In this document: positions 18,192-26,543 of the stretch, in pieces
Layout: every line of letters begins with the position of its first letter
How positions within the stretch are numbered: the stretch's first letter is position 1
Assembly (NCBI RefSeq): GCF_015207525.1
Contig: NZ_JADEWR010000003.1
Coordinates: 480,349-544,348 of the forward strand
Source: Nodosilinea sp. LEGE 06152
GTDB taxonomy: Bacteria > Cyanobacteriota > Cyanobacteriia > Phormidesmidales > Phormidesmidaceae
Direction: 5' to 3'
Length of the DNA: 64,000 nt
Translations under genes and position numbers: made by a program
Notes under the pieces: generated by a model
Told to the model about the DNA's origin: nothing
Databases searched by the model: none
What the model saw: only the letters and a program-made list of their open reading frames with translations

Positions 18192-18854
18192 ATGAACCAA
18201 TTAGAGACCGGGGCTACCGATCAGCCCAAGGGCAAGCCCTTCGGCCTAATGCTGTTTACCCGATTTCCTGAACCAGGCCGCACGAAAACCCGCCTGATTC
18301 CGCACCTGGGGCCAGCGGGGGCAGCAGCCTTACAGCGGCAAATGACGGAGCACGTGCTGGCTCGGGTGCAGGGCGCGGCGCAGCGGTTGCCCCTGGCCAT
18401 CGAGGTGCACTTTGCGGGCGGCAGCCAGGAGCAAATGCAGGCCTGGCTGGGGGATGCGGTTGACTACTATCCCCAGGCCGAGGGTGGTTTGGGCGATCGC
18501 CTAATCGCCGCCTTCAGCCAAAGTTTGGCGATGGGCCGGCCGGGGGCGATCGCCATTGGCAGTGACTGCCCCGCACTAGGGGCTGACCATCTGGCCGCTA
18601 CCCTAAAGGCTCTGAGCCAGGTCGATGTAGTGCTTGGCCCCGCCACCGACGGCGGCTACTACCTGATTGGCCTGCGGCAGCTAGAACCAGCTCTTTTTAA
18701 GGCGATCGCTTGGGGCACCGACCAGGTACTGGCCCAGACCCTCACTGCGGCCAAGGCCCAGGGCCTCACCGTAAAGCTGCTGCCCCCCCTCACCGATATC
18801 GATCGCCCCGAGGACCTGCCCCAGTGGGAGGCGATTGTGGCCGGTTCTCGCTGA
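18192..18854 (+). CDS. TIGR04282 family (arsenosugar-type) glycosyltransferase, DUF2064
   Basis: A 220-residue soluble nucleotide-sugar-transferase-like protein. The N-terminus LMLFTRFPEPGRTKTRLIPHLG and the segments AIGSDCPALGADHL and VDVVLGPATDGGYYLIGL fit the DUF2064/TIGR04282 family, whose annotated link is arsenosugar biosynthesis. A second glycosyltransferase of the partner family (20341-21084) lies nearby. No ArsM methyltransferase or radical-SAM ArsS is in the window, so the arsenosugar role is inherited from family naming and is uncertain here. Convergent with the rhodanese gene, 23 nt apart. Confidence 0.88.
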   Translation: MNQLETGATDQPKGKPFGLMLFTRFPEPGRTKTRLIPHLGPAGAAALQRQMTEHVLARVQGAAQRLPLAIEVHFAGGSQEQMQAWLGDAVDYYPQAEGGLGDRLIAAFSQSLAMGRPGAIAIGSDCPALGADHLAATLKALSQVDVVLGPATDGGYYLIGLRQLEPALFKAIAWGTDQVLAQTLTAAKAQGLTVKLLPPLTDIDRPEDLPQWEAIVAGSR

Positions 18855-18877
18855 AGTTTCGCTGCCGCCTGTAGATT

Positions 18878-19408
18878 TTACGCCTTCTCCTCGGTGGTAG
18901 ATGCCGGGTTCTCTGGCTGGTAGGCCAGCCCAGGCTTGAGCAGCAGCCCCCAGCGCGGGTCGTAGGGGTGCACCACCGCTGCGGGCTGACCCGATTGGAC
19001 AAGCGATCGCCCCTCATTCGCCCACTGAAATATCGACCCAGCCAGGTTATACACCTGGGTATAACCAGCCGCTTGCAGCTGCGCAACCAGCCGAGCCGAG
19101 CGATACCCCACCGAGCAGTAGGCCACAATCGGCTGATTGGGGTCTAGCCCTAGGGCCAGCGCCGCATCTAGATTGGGGGCAACGTGGGCTTCAGGCAGGT
19201 GGCTAACCGCAAATTCATCGTCGCGGCGCACATCAAGCAGAATGGGTAAAGGGGCTTTGCCCTCGCTCAACCAATTTGCGAGACTTTGGGGAGAAAGGGT
19301 AGCCACCCCCGGAAACGCCCACTTTACCCAGTGGTCTACCACCCACCAGGCCACAGGACGCGCTAAGGTTCGCAGCGGCATTGGGGTCGGCATCGGGGAC
19401 ATAGGCAC
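18878..19408 (-). CDS. Rhodanese-like sulfurtransferase domain protein
   Basis: A 176-residue protein. A hydrophobic stretch near the N-terminus (RPVAWWVVDHWVKWAF) precedes a rhodanese domain with ILLDVRRDDEFAVSHLPEAHV and the active loop CSVGYRSA (catalytic Cys present). A C-terminal tail of about 40 residues follows. Likely transfers sulfur or carries a persulfide; partner unknown. The start is uncertain: ATG at 19408 lies only 26 nt from the divergent DUF547 start, and an internal Met at 19381 (MPLRTLARP) is possible. Confidence 0.88.
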   Translation of the reverse strand: MPMSPMPTPMPLRTLARPVAWWVVDHWVKWAFPGVATLSPQSLANWLSEGKAPLPILLDVRRDDEFAVSHLPEAHVAPNLDAALALGLDPNQPIVAYCSVGYRSARLVAQLQAAGYTQVYNLAGSIFQWANEGRSLVQSGQPAAVVHPYDPRWGLLLKPGLAYQPENPASTTEEKA

Positions 19409-19434
19409 TATGCGCCAGGCGCAGGAGACAGGCC

Positions 19435-20133
19435 ATGCTAAATTTTACCCCCTGGAATACTTTGCTTCAGACCTACGTCGACGACCAGGGCCGAGTCGAC
19501 TACGCCCGCTGGCAGCAGCAGGCCCAGCCTGACCTGGATGCCTGGCTGGCCTCACTGCCCAACACCCTCGATGGCTTGGTTCCAGAAGACTCCCTGGCGC
19601 TGTTGATCAACCTCTACAACGCCCTCACCATTCAGCAGGTGCTGAAGCGCTACCCCATCGATTCAATTTTGCCGCAGGTGCTGGGGCTGCCCAACTGGCT
19701 GGCGTTCTGGCGCTTTTTTAATCGCCCTCTCTATGCGCTCGACGGCAAATCCGTCAGTTTGAACAATTTGGAGCACGACCTGCTGCGGCCTCAGTTTAAA
19801 GAGCCACGCATTCATTTTGCCCTGGTGTGCGCCTCGGGAGGCTGCCCCATTCTGCGCAACGAAGCCTACTGGCCCGATATCGTAGAGGCCCAGCTCGAAA
19901 CTGACACCCACCGCTTCATTCATAACCCCGCTAAGGTGCGCTACGACAACGCCGCCGGAGTGCTCCACTGCAGCAAAATCTTTAAGTGGTATGGCGAAGA
20001 CTTTTTGCGGGTTGCCCCCTCAATACCCGACTACATCGGCACCTACCTCAACCTCAGCCCGCCGCCGTCTGCCCTCACCGAGGTGCGCTACCTCCCCTAT
20101 GACTGGAGCCTGAATCAGCAGTCGGGTGGGTGA
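19435..20133 (+). CDS. DUF547 domain-containing protein
   Basis: A 232-residue protein. Family signatures are visible: FTPWNTLLQTYVDDQGRVDYARW at the start, ALLINLYNALTIQQVL, NLEHDLLR and IHFALVCASGGCPILRNEAY. DUF547 shows distant similarity to cysteine-peptidase-like folds in some analyses; the conserved Cys in GGCP is present but no activity is shown. No signal peptide is seen. The ribosome site is CAGGAGAC before the ATG. The last codons run into the G-rich repeat array that follows. It lies between arsenosugar-type glycosyltransferase genes, and a joint pathway is possible. Confidence 0.88.
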   Translation: MLNFTPWNTLLQTYVDDQGRVDYARWQQQAQPDLDAWLASLPNTLDGLVPEDSLALLINLYNALTIQQVLKRYPIDSILPQVLGLPNWLAFWRFFNRPLYALDGKSVSLNNLEHDLLRPQFKEPRIHFALVCASGGCPILRNEAYWPDIVEAQLETDTHRFIHNPAKVRYDNAAGVLHCSKIFKWYGEDFLRVAPSIPDYIGTYLNLSPPPSALTEVRYLPYDWSLNQQSGG

Positions 20134-20340
20134 GTGGGCGGGTGGGCGGGTGGATGAGGGGGCGGGTGGATGAGGGGGATGAGGGGGATGAGGGGGATGA
20201 GGGGGATGAGGGGGATGAGGGGGATGAGGGGGATAAGGGAATGAGGGCACACGCCTACCCACCTACTCGCCTACCCACCTACCCATCTACCCATCCACCC
20301 ATCTACCCATCCACCCATCCACCCATCCACCCACCTACCC
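20127..20340. repeat. G-rich/C-rich short tandem repeat array between convergent genes
   Basis: The left half (to about 20247) is G-rich, with about eight copies of a 9-bp unit GATGAGGGG preceded by GGGTGGGTGAG-like units. The right half (about 20252-20340) is made of 8-bp units ACCCATCC/ACCCATCT. The halves are roughly reverse-complementary, so a long imperfect hairpin can form. It fills the whole gap between the stop codons of the DUF547 and glycosyltransferase genes. It resembles short tandemly repeated repetitive sequences of cyanobacteria, and a second array of this kind lies at 57030-57268. Confidence 0.9.
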
Positions 20341-21084
20341 CTACCTCACCTCTTCATAAAACCGCTTCAAGGCCGTAGCAGGCACCCCCACTCCCCAGAG
20401 CAGCCCAATCATTAAGTAAATGGCGTTGGCCTTGAGAGCACCCCAGGCGGCCACCCGCCGGTCAGAGGATTGCACCACTCGGCTGAGCTGACGCAGGCGA
20501 CCGCGACGGCACAGCTTGAGGCACAGATCGGCTTCTTCCATAATCGGCAGGGCTGGGTCGAAGCCGCCGCAGGCGATGAAATCGGCGCGGCGACAAAACA
20601 TGACCTGGTCACCAAACAGCAGTCGCAGCCCACGCGCAAAGAATAGATGGGGCCGAAACAGCAGCGGGGCGTAGTAGGTTTTAAGCGCGTTGTGCAGCGA
20701 GATGCCCCAGCGGGTCGCTTTTGGCCCCGCCATCAGCGAGATAAAGCCGCCCCCAGCCACTGCGGGGTTAGCCAAGGTGCTCTCGACTACAGTCACCAGG
20801 TCGTCGGGCACCAGGGTATCGGCATGGAGAAAACACAAAACACTGCCCTTAGCCGCCTGCGCCCCCAGATTCATCTGCACCGATCGCCCCGCTGCCGAAG
20901 ACTGAATCACCGTCAGGGGCAGGCGATCGCCCCAGGCGCGGGCGATCGCCACCGTGCGATCGCTGCTGCCGCCGTCTACCAGCACAATCTCGTGCGGCGG
21001 CGGGTTGAGGCTTTGCAGCACGCCCAGGGTGCGGCCTAGACAGGCGGCCTCGTTCCAGGTGGGAATGATGATCGAAACCGGCAT
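20341..21084 (-). CDS. TIGR04283 family (arsenosugar-type) GT2 glycosyltransferase
   Basis: A 247-residue GT2-fold enzyme. It starts SIIIPTWNEAACLGRTL, carries the nucleotide/metal region VLVDGGSSDRTVAIA and FLHADTLVPDD, and an acceptor-side EEADLCLKLCRRGRL. The C-terminus has a hydrophobic stretch (AIYLMIGLLWGVGVPATAL). It is the family partner of the TIGR04282 protein at 18192. The substrate remains unproven because no other arsenosugar genes are present. Confidence 0.9.
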   Translation of the reverse strand: MPVSIIIPTWNEAACLGRTLGVLQSLNPPPHEIVLVDGGSSDRTVAIARAWGDRLPLTVIQSSAAGRSVQMNLGAQAAKGSVLCFLHADTLVPDDLVTVVESTLANPAVAGGGFISLMAGPKATRWGISLHNALKTYYAPLLFRPHLFFARGLRLLFGDQVMFCRRADFIACGGFDPALPIMEEADLCLKLCRRGRLRQLSRVVQSSDRRVAAWGALKANAIYLMIGLLWGVGVPATALKRFYEEVR

Positions 21085-21313
21085 GGGCAGAAGACCATAG
21101 ACTCACAGCCGCAGTACGGCCTAACTCACCGCAGCGGATGGGACGGCAGCGGCGGGGTGACGGGTAGGGTGTGACGGGCGATCGCCCGCCAACTTGCTTA
21201 GACTGTCGCGCTTTGATTGTAAGGTCAGACGCCCTGACCCAACAGCGATCAAAAAATTGAACATTTCGTGGTTATAGGCACATCTTCGGTGCTATATTGA
21301 AAAACGCAATTGT

Positions 21314-21387
21314 GGCGGGTGTAGCCAAGTGGTTAAGGCAGTGGATTGTGGTTCCACCATTCGTGGGTTCGATTCCCATCATCCGCC
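21314..21387 (+). tRNA. tRNA-His (GTG anticodon)
   Basis: A 74-nt cloverleaf including the histidine-specific extra G-1 (21314) paired with C73 (21387). The acceptor arm GCGGGTG pairs with CATCCGC (one G-T wobble). T8, A9 and G10 are in place, the anticodon loop is TTGTGGT, and the T-loop is TTCGATT between GTGGG and CCCAT. CCA is not encoded. Confidence 0.95.
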
Positions 21388-21728
21388 CTGTTTTTGTACC
21401 GTGAGTCACTGGTAGTGGCGCACTATTTACCGTCTGCTTTAGCGAAAGCGGAAACCGGGGGCGATCGCGCGGTACCAGCGCCGATTGTCAGGTCGCCTAG
21501 GATTGTTTCATTTAGAGATCTGTTGGCCGTCGATTTTGTCTTTAGCTGATGGGCTGAGGCGCTGGTGCGGCTACCCTCTCCTGCGCTAGAGTTTTTAGTG
21601 CATCATCCCTGGGATAGATTCTGCCCGTGGCTGAATCTTCTTTAATTGATGCACCGTCAGTAGACATTGACTTAAATACAGTCTGAGCCAATGGCTAACG
21701 GGTGTAGCCCGCTTGGTGTCGCTAACCC
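21388..21728. other. Gene-free spacer between tRNA-His and hybrid kinase gene
   Basis: About 340 bp. A TTTTT run just after the tRNA could end its transcript. A short open frame here has no family features. The rest presumably holds the promoter of the kinase gene, but I see no clear -35/-10 pair. Confidence 0.5.
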
Positions 21729-24700
21729 TTGACCAACCTTACGCACGGGCTTTGCCCTGCGGCACAGAGTTGGTCATGTTCTGAATTACCCAAAAGGAAC
21801 GTTCACCTGAACAGCTCACCCTCAGACTACCTGCATTCGCAAAGCCCGGCATTGGAGCTCTCCCCCGCCAAGAAACAGGCCGCCCTACGCCAGGGTGAAG
21901 CCCAGCTGAGCAGCGTGTTTGAGACCATCCCCGATGGGATTATCATTCTCGATGTGACGGGGCGAATTGTGGCGGCCAACAAAGCGGCCGAACAACTGCT
22001 GCGGCTCGATCAAGACCACCTGGCCGATCGCACTTACAACGACCTGACCTGGGCGATTAGCACCGTTGATGGCCAGCCTTTTCCTGAGGACGAGCTGCCT
22101 TTTGTGCGGGTAATGCGTACCGGGCAGCCCGTCTACGGGGTAGAGCACGCCATTACCCTCAGCGATAGCACTCGCGCCATTCTCTCTGTCAACGCCTCGC
22201 CACTGTTTGACCCAGCCGGGCAGATTACCCACGTGGTGGCGGCCCTCTGTGAGATCACCGATCGCGTGCAAATTGAGGCCGAGCGCCAGCAGGCTGAGCA
22301 GGCGCTGCGGCAGTCGGAGCAGCTCTACCGTTCTGTGATTGAAACGGCGGCGGAGGGCATTGTGCTACAGAAGGCCAATGGCGACATTTACACCTGCAAC
22401 GCCAATGCCGAGCACCTGTTGGGCCTAACGGCGGATCAAATGACGGGCCGCAGCGCCCTAAACCCAACCTGGCGAGCCATTCAAGAAGACGGAACGCCGT
22501 TTCCGCCCGAGCAGTACCCGGCGACGGTTACCCTGCGCACCGGACAGCCCCTGAGCAACGTGATCATGGGGATTTACAAGCCCGATGACACCCTGACCTG
22601 GATCTCAATCAATACTCGACCCCTGTTTGAGCACCCTGGGCCTCAGCCGGGTTTGGTAGTGGTTACTTTTTTTGAAATTACCGATCGTAAGCAGGCTGAA
22701 GAAGAATACCGGCAGCGGCTCCAGGCGCAGTCGGCCCACGCGGTGGCGGAGGCTAAGCAAGAGCAGGCCAGCTTTTTAGCCGATGTCAGTGCGGCCCTGT
22801 CGTCTTCGCTGGAGTATGAACAGACGCTGCAGCGAGCCGCTGAGCTGGCAGTGCCCTACTTTGCCGACTGGTGCAGCATTGACCTGCTGAACCCAGACAA
22901 CAGCATTAGCCGAATGGCTGTGGCCCACTGCGACCCAATCCAGGTAGAGCGGGCTTGGGAGGTAACTCGTCGGTTCCCTCGCAGCCTGGAGCAAGACTTT
23001 GGCATTTCTCGAGTGATCCAGACGGGTCAGCCACAGCTGGTGGCTGAGATTACCGATGAAATGTTGACCATGACGGTCAAAGACCCTGACTACCTGGCGA
23101 CCCTGCGCCAGTTTAGCCTCAGGTCTTGCATCATTATGCCTCTGCAGGCCCGCGATCGCGTGCTAGGCAGCATTTCGTTTGTGTTTACCGAGTCCGACCG
23201 TCGCTACAGCGCCGCAGACTTGCCCTTAGCCCACGACCTGGCGCAGCGGGTGGCCATCGCCATCGACAATGCTGGTCTGTACCAGGCGGCTCAGCAGTCT
23301 CGGCAGCTGGCCGAGGCCGCCGCCGATCGCACCGCCCGGCTCCAAACCGTGACGGCTGCCCTCTCAGAGGTGCTGAGCCCGCAGCAGCTGGCCGATGTGA
23401 TTGTTGAACAGAGCATGGCGGCGCTCGATGCCGATGCCGCGATGGTGGCCCTGGTCACCCCCGACCAGAAGCACTTAGCGATCGTCAAGGCCGAGGGCTA
23501 TGACCTGGGAGCAGACCTGGTGGCGGCCTGGCAGCAGTTTGCGATCGATGCCCCAGTACCCCTAGCCGAAGCAGTTCGCACAGGGCAGCCGGTGTGGTTG
23601 GGCAGCCCCAGCGAACGGGCCGAGCGCTACCCACACCTGGCCGAGTACTACAACCGCTACGACTTTAGCGGCTGGCTGTCGCTGCCTCTGAAGGCCGAGG
23701 GCCGCGCGGTGGGGGGCATATCCCTCAGCTTTAGGCTGCTAAGGCCGCTCAGCCAGACCGATCAAGACTTTATTTTGGCGGTCAGCCGCCAGTGCGCCCA
23801 GGCGATTTTGCGCGCCCAGCTCTACGAAGCCGAGCGCCAGGCCCGCACCGAAGCAGAACGGGCCAACCGCGTCAAAGACGAGTTTTTGGCGATTCTCTCC
23901 CACGAGCTCAGGTCGCCACTCAACCCAATTTTGGGCTGGTCTCAGCTGTTGCAGACCCACACACTCAGCGAAACCAAGACCAAGGAAGCGCTGAGCACCA
24001 TTGAGCGCAATGCCAAGCTCCAGACTCAGCTGATCGACGACCTGCTGGATATCGCCAAAATCCTGCGCGGCAAGCTGCACCTAGACCATTCCCCCATCGA
24101 TCTCACCCTGGTAATCGATGCCGCCCTTGAGACGGTCAAGACCGCCGCTCTAGCCAAGGCAATTGTGCTGAACCCGGTTCTGGTCGATGTTGGCAAGGTC
24201 TACGGCGATGCGGCCCGGCTGCAGCAGGTTGTTTGGAACCTGTTGTCTAACGCCATCAAGTTCACGCCCCAGGGGGGGCGCGTTGAGGTGCGGCTAGAGC
24301 AGATCGAAGACCAGGCCCAAATTACCGTAACCGACACCGGCAAAGGCATTCATCCCGACTTTCTGCCCCATCTCTTTCAGTCGTTCCGCCAGGAGGATGT
24401 CTCGATTACTCGCCAGTACGGCGGGCTGGGGCTGGGGCTCGCTATTGTGCGCCACCTGGTTGAGGCCCACGGCGGCACGATCAGCGCCAGCAGCCCCGGT
24501 GAGGGACTTGGGGCAACCTTTGCCGTACAGCTGCCGACGGCAAAAACTACATCCCCAACCAAGCCCGCCGAGCGGCCCGTACCCTCCCGGCTCGACCTCG
24601 GCGGGGTGCGCGTGCTTGTCGTAGATGACGACCCCGATGCCCGCGAACTAGTGGCCTTCATGCTGTCGCAGTATGGGGCAGAGGTGATGTCGACAGCCTC

Positions 24701-24974
24701 GGCGGCGGAAGCCTTAGCCACCCTAGAAACCGCTCAACCCAGCGTGCTCGTCAGCGACATTGGCATGCCCGATATGGATGGCTATACGTTAATCAAGCAG
24801 ATTCGCGCCCTACCGCCCGAACGAGGTGGGCAGGTTCCTGCGATCGCCCTGACGGCCTACACCCGTGAGGCCGACCAGCAGCAGGCGTTGGCGAGCGGCT
24901 ATCAGCGGCATCTGAGCAAGCCTTTTGAAGTAGAACTGCTCGTCAAAACCGTATTGACCCTTGCCGTTGCATAA
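21729..24974 (+). CDS. Hybrid histidine kinase: PAS-PAS-GAF-GAF-HisKA-HATPase-REC
   Basis: About 1081 residues with no transmembrane segment, so a soluble sensor. Two PAS domains (ETIPDGIIILDVTGRIVAAN near 65; ETAAEGIVLQKANGDIYTCN near 205) are followed by two GAF domains (about 350-520 and 540-700). The HisKA box FLAILSHELRSPLNPILGW carries the phosphorylated His. HATPase motifs follow: NLLSNAIKFT, DTGKGI and GGLGLGLAIV. A C-terminal receiver has VVDDDPDARE and phosphoacceptor Asp in LVSDIGMPDMDGY. The GAF domains lack an obvious chromophore Cys-His pair. The start is uncertain: TTG at 21729 is the longest, and the conserved region begins about residue 48. Confidence 0.93.
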   Translation: MTNLTHGLCPAAQSWSCSELPKRNVHLNSSPSDYLHSQSPALELSPAKKQAALRQGEAQLSSVFETIPDGIIILDVTGRIVAANKAAEQLLRLDQDHLADRTYNDLTWAISTVDGQPFPEDELPFVRVMRTGQPVYGVEHAITLSDSTRAILSVNASPLFDPAGQITHVVAALCEITDRVQIEAERQQAEQALRQSEQLYRSVIETAAEGIVLQKANGDIYTCNANAEHLLGLTADQMTGRSALNPTWRAIQEDGTPFPPEQYPATVTLRTGQPLSNVIMGIYKPDDTLTWISINTRPLFEHPGPQPGLVVVTFFEITDRKQAEEEYRQRLQAQSAHAVAEAKQEQASFLADVSAALSSSLEYEQTLQRAAELAVPYFADWCSIDLLNPDNSISRMAVAHCDPIQVERAWEVTRRFPRSLEQDFGISRVIQTGQPQLVAEITDEMLTMTVKDPDYLATLRQFSLRSCIIMPLQARDRVLGSISFVFTESDRRYSAADLPLAHDLAQRVAIAIDNAGLYQAAQQSRQLAEAAADRTARLQTVTAALSEVLSPQQLADVIVEQSMAALDADAAMVALVTPDQKHLAIVKAEGYDLGADLVAAWQQFAIDAPVPLAEAVRTGQPVWLGSPSERAERYPHLAEYYNRYDFSGWLSLPLKAEGRAVGGISLSFRLLRPLSQTDQDFILAVSRQCAQAILRAQLYEAERQARTEAERANRVKDEFLAILSHELRSPLNPILGWSQLLQTHTLSETKTKEALSTIERNAKLQTQLIDDLLDIAKILRGKLHLDHSPIDLTLVIDAALETVKTAALAKAIVLNPVLVDVGKVYGDAARLQQVVWNLLSNAIKFTPQGGRVEVRLEQIEDQAQITVTDTGKGIHPDFLPHLFQSFRQEDVSITRQYGGLGLGLAIVRHLVEAHGGTISASSPGEGLGATFAVQLPTAKTTSPTKPAERPVPSRLDLGGVRVLVVDDDPDARELVAFMLSQYGAEVMSTASAAEALATLETAQPSVLVSDIGMPDMDGYTLIKQIRALPPERGGQVPAIALTAYTREADQQQALASGYQRHLSKPFEVELLVKTVLTLAVA

Positions 24975-25098
24975 CCCTCTGTAGAATGTTTCAAGGAACG
25001 TCTTAGCCATACTGGCAATGGCTACAAACCCACTGATGGGGGTATCTTAAGCCTGCGAACATGCGATCGCAGTTGTCGATTAAAAACAGGTAGAAACC

Positions 25099-25326
25099 AT
25101 GCGCGGACTCTCTTTGGTCGGGCTACTGGTGGGGCTGGGGGTGGTCGGGGCGCTGGTCTTTAACCAACTCAAGCCGTCGCCAGAGGCCGAGCAGGCGCTC
25201 CCTACGGAGGCGATCGAAAAAGCTAACGATGCCGCTGCCATTATGGAGCAACAGCAGAGCGAAGCCGCTGAAGCGATCGAGCAGCAAGCCGAGCAGCTTC
25301 AGCAAGACATGCAAAGGCTGCCCTAG
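25099..25326 (+). CDS. Small single-span membrane protein with coiled coil
   Basis: A 75-residue protein: one N-terminal hydrophobic helix (LSLVGLLVGLGVVGALVF), then a Glu/Gln/Ala-rich amphipathic coiled coil (EQQQSEAAEAIEQQAEQLQQDM). ACAGGTAG precedes the ATG. No family is recognised. The topology suggests a membrane anchor with a coiled-coil domain on one side. It stands alone between the hybrid kinase and the AEC transporter. Confidence 0.65.
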   Translation: MRGLSLVGLLVGLGVVGALVFNQLKPSPEAEQALPTEAIEKANDAAAIMEQQQSEAAEAIEQQAEQLQQDMQRLP

Positions 25327-25472
25327 GAGCCGTCATCAATTAGCTACTAAACGCCCAAAACTAAGGTTTACAGCCCCTAGCCTGTTTTTGGGGTCGGGCG
25401 TGGCAGGGCTTAGATGTATCAGACTTTTAGCCACAATTGGTGACACGCCCCAGGGCGGTTTGAGAAATCATT

Positions 25473-26369
25473 ATGCTGGTTCAACTTTTGCCGATGGTCC
25501 TGGTCTGCTGCCTTGGCTATGGGCTGAAGCGGGCGGGGGTGCTGGGGCCGGGCGACGCCAAAACCATAGGTCTATTGCTGACCCACTTGGTGCTGCCTGC
25601 GGTTATTCTCAAGGCCCTGGCGACGGCGACCCTGTCCCCTGAGCTGATCTACTTGCCCCTGTCGGCCCTGCTGGTGGTGCTGGGCCTGACGCTCATGGGC
25701 CTGGCTAGCCTGCGCTGGCTGGGCTGGGAGCGGGCCAAGGCTGGGGCGCTGATCACCACGTTTCCTAGCTTGGAGGGTGGTGCGGTGGGCTACCCGCTGA
25801 TGCTGCTGGCCTTTGGAGAGGTGGGACTGAGCCGCCTTGTGCTGTTTGACCTGGCCCATGCCGTCTATTTGCTGACGGTGGTGTACTGCCTCTCAGCTTG
25901 GTTTGGCCAGGCGGGGGTAACGGCGCGGGCGGTGGCGACCAAGCTAGCGCAGACGCCGTTCTTTTGGGCCATTCTGCTGGGGCTGATCATGAACGCCCTG
26001 GGTATTAATCACGGGGTTGTGCTGAGCCTGCTGGATATTGTGGCCAACAGCTTTTTGCTGCTGGTGCTGCTGGTTGTGGGTATGGAGTTTGAGGTGCAGA
26101 TGGCAGGCGGCTGGGTGTACCTGCTGGTGGCGATCGCAAAGATTGGCGGCGGCCTGGGGTTTGGCTGGGTAGCCGTTACGGTCTTTGGGCTAGAGGGGGT
26201 CGAACGGGCGGCGGTGCTGGTGGGGGCAACGTTACCACCCAGCCTGCTGACGCTGTTTTTTACCCAAGAAAATGGCCTCGATACACGCTTTGCAATCAGC
26301 TTTATTTCGGTGGCGATACCGCTCTACCTGGTGGTGATGGTGCCACTGTTGGCGCAGCTGACGCCCTAA
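25473..26369 (+). CDS. AEC (auxin efflux carrier) family transporter
   Basis: A 298-residue polytopic inner-membrane protein with about 8-10 hydrophobic helices. It fits the AEC family in length and in features such as the N-terminal LGYGLKRAGVLGPGDAKTIGLLLTHLVLPAVILKAL and the late GATLPPSLLTLFFTQENGLD. Bacterial members export or import small carboxylates or similar solutes; the substrate here is unknown. It is monocistronic as far as spacing shows (104 nt from the previous stop to a start without strong SD). Confidence 0.9.
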   Translation: MLVQLLPMVLVCCLGYGLKRAGVLGPGDAKTIGLLLTHLVLPAVILKALATATLSPELIYLPLSALLVVLGLTLMGLASLRWLGWERAKAGALITTFPSLEGGAVGYPLMLLAFGEVGLSRLVLFDLAHAVYLLTVVYCLSAWFGQAGVTARAVATKLAQTPFFWAILLGLIMNALGINHGVVLSLLDIVANSFLLLVLLVVGMEFEVQMAGGWVYLLVAIAKIGGGLGFGWVAVTVFGLEGVERAAVLVGATLPPSLLTLFFTQENGLDTRFAISFISVAIPLYLVVMVPLLAQLTP

Positions 26370-26543
26370 GGCTGGCTTTTTGGCGGCGCGTTCTCAGGGT
26401 GCCATCAAGCGGCACTCAGGTTTCTCAGGCAACGCTTAAGCTTGACTCAGATGGGGGTCAGCTCCCGCTCAGGTGCCCCCAGCACTATAGAACTCAAGTT
26501 GATTCATTCAACACACCCCTTCGTTCTCAAAGGAGCTGAACTC

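Noticed and set aside
20127..20340. CRISPR array
   Set aside because: Repeats are 8-9 bp with no unique spacers, and no cas genes are nearby. No CRISPR was seen anywhere in the window.
20130..20378. Open frames on both strands rich in Asp-Glu-Gly or Pro-His-Thr across the repeat array
   Set aside because: They are translations of the 8-9 bp repeats, and no start signal or domain is present.
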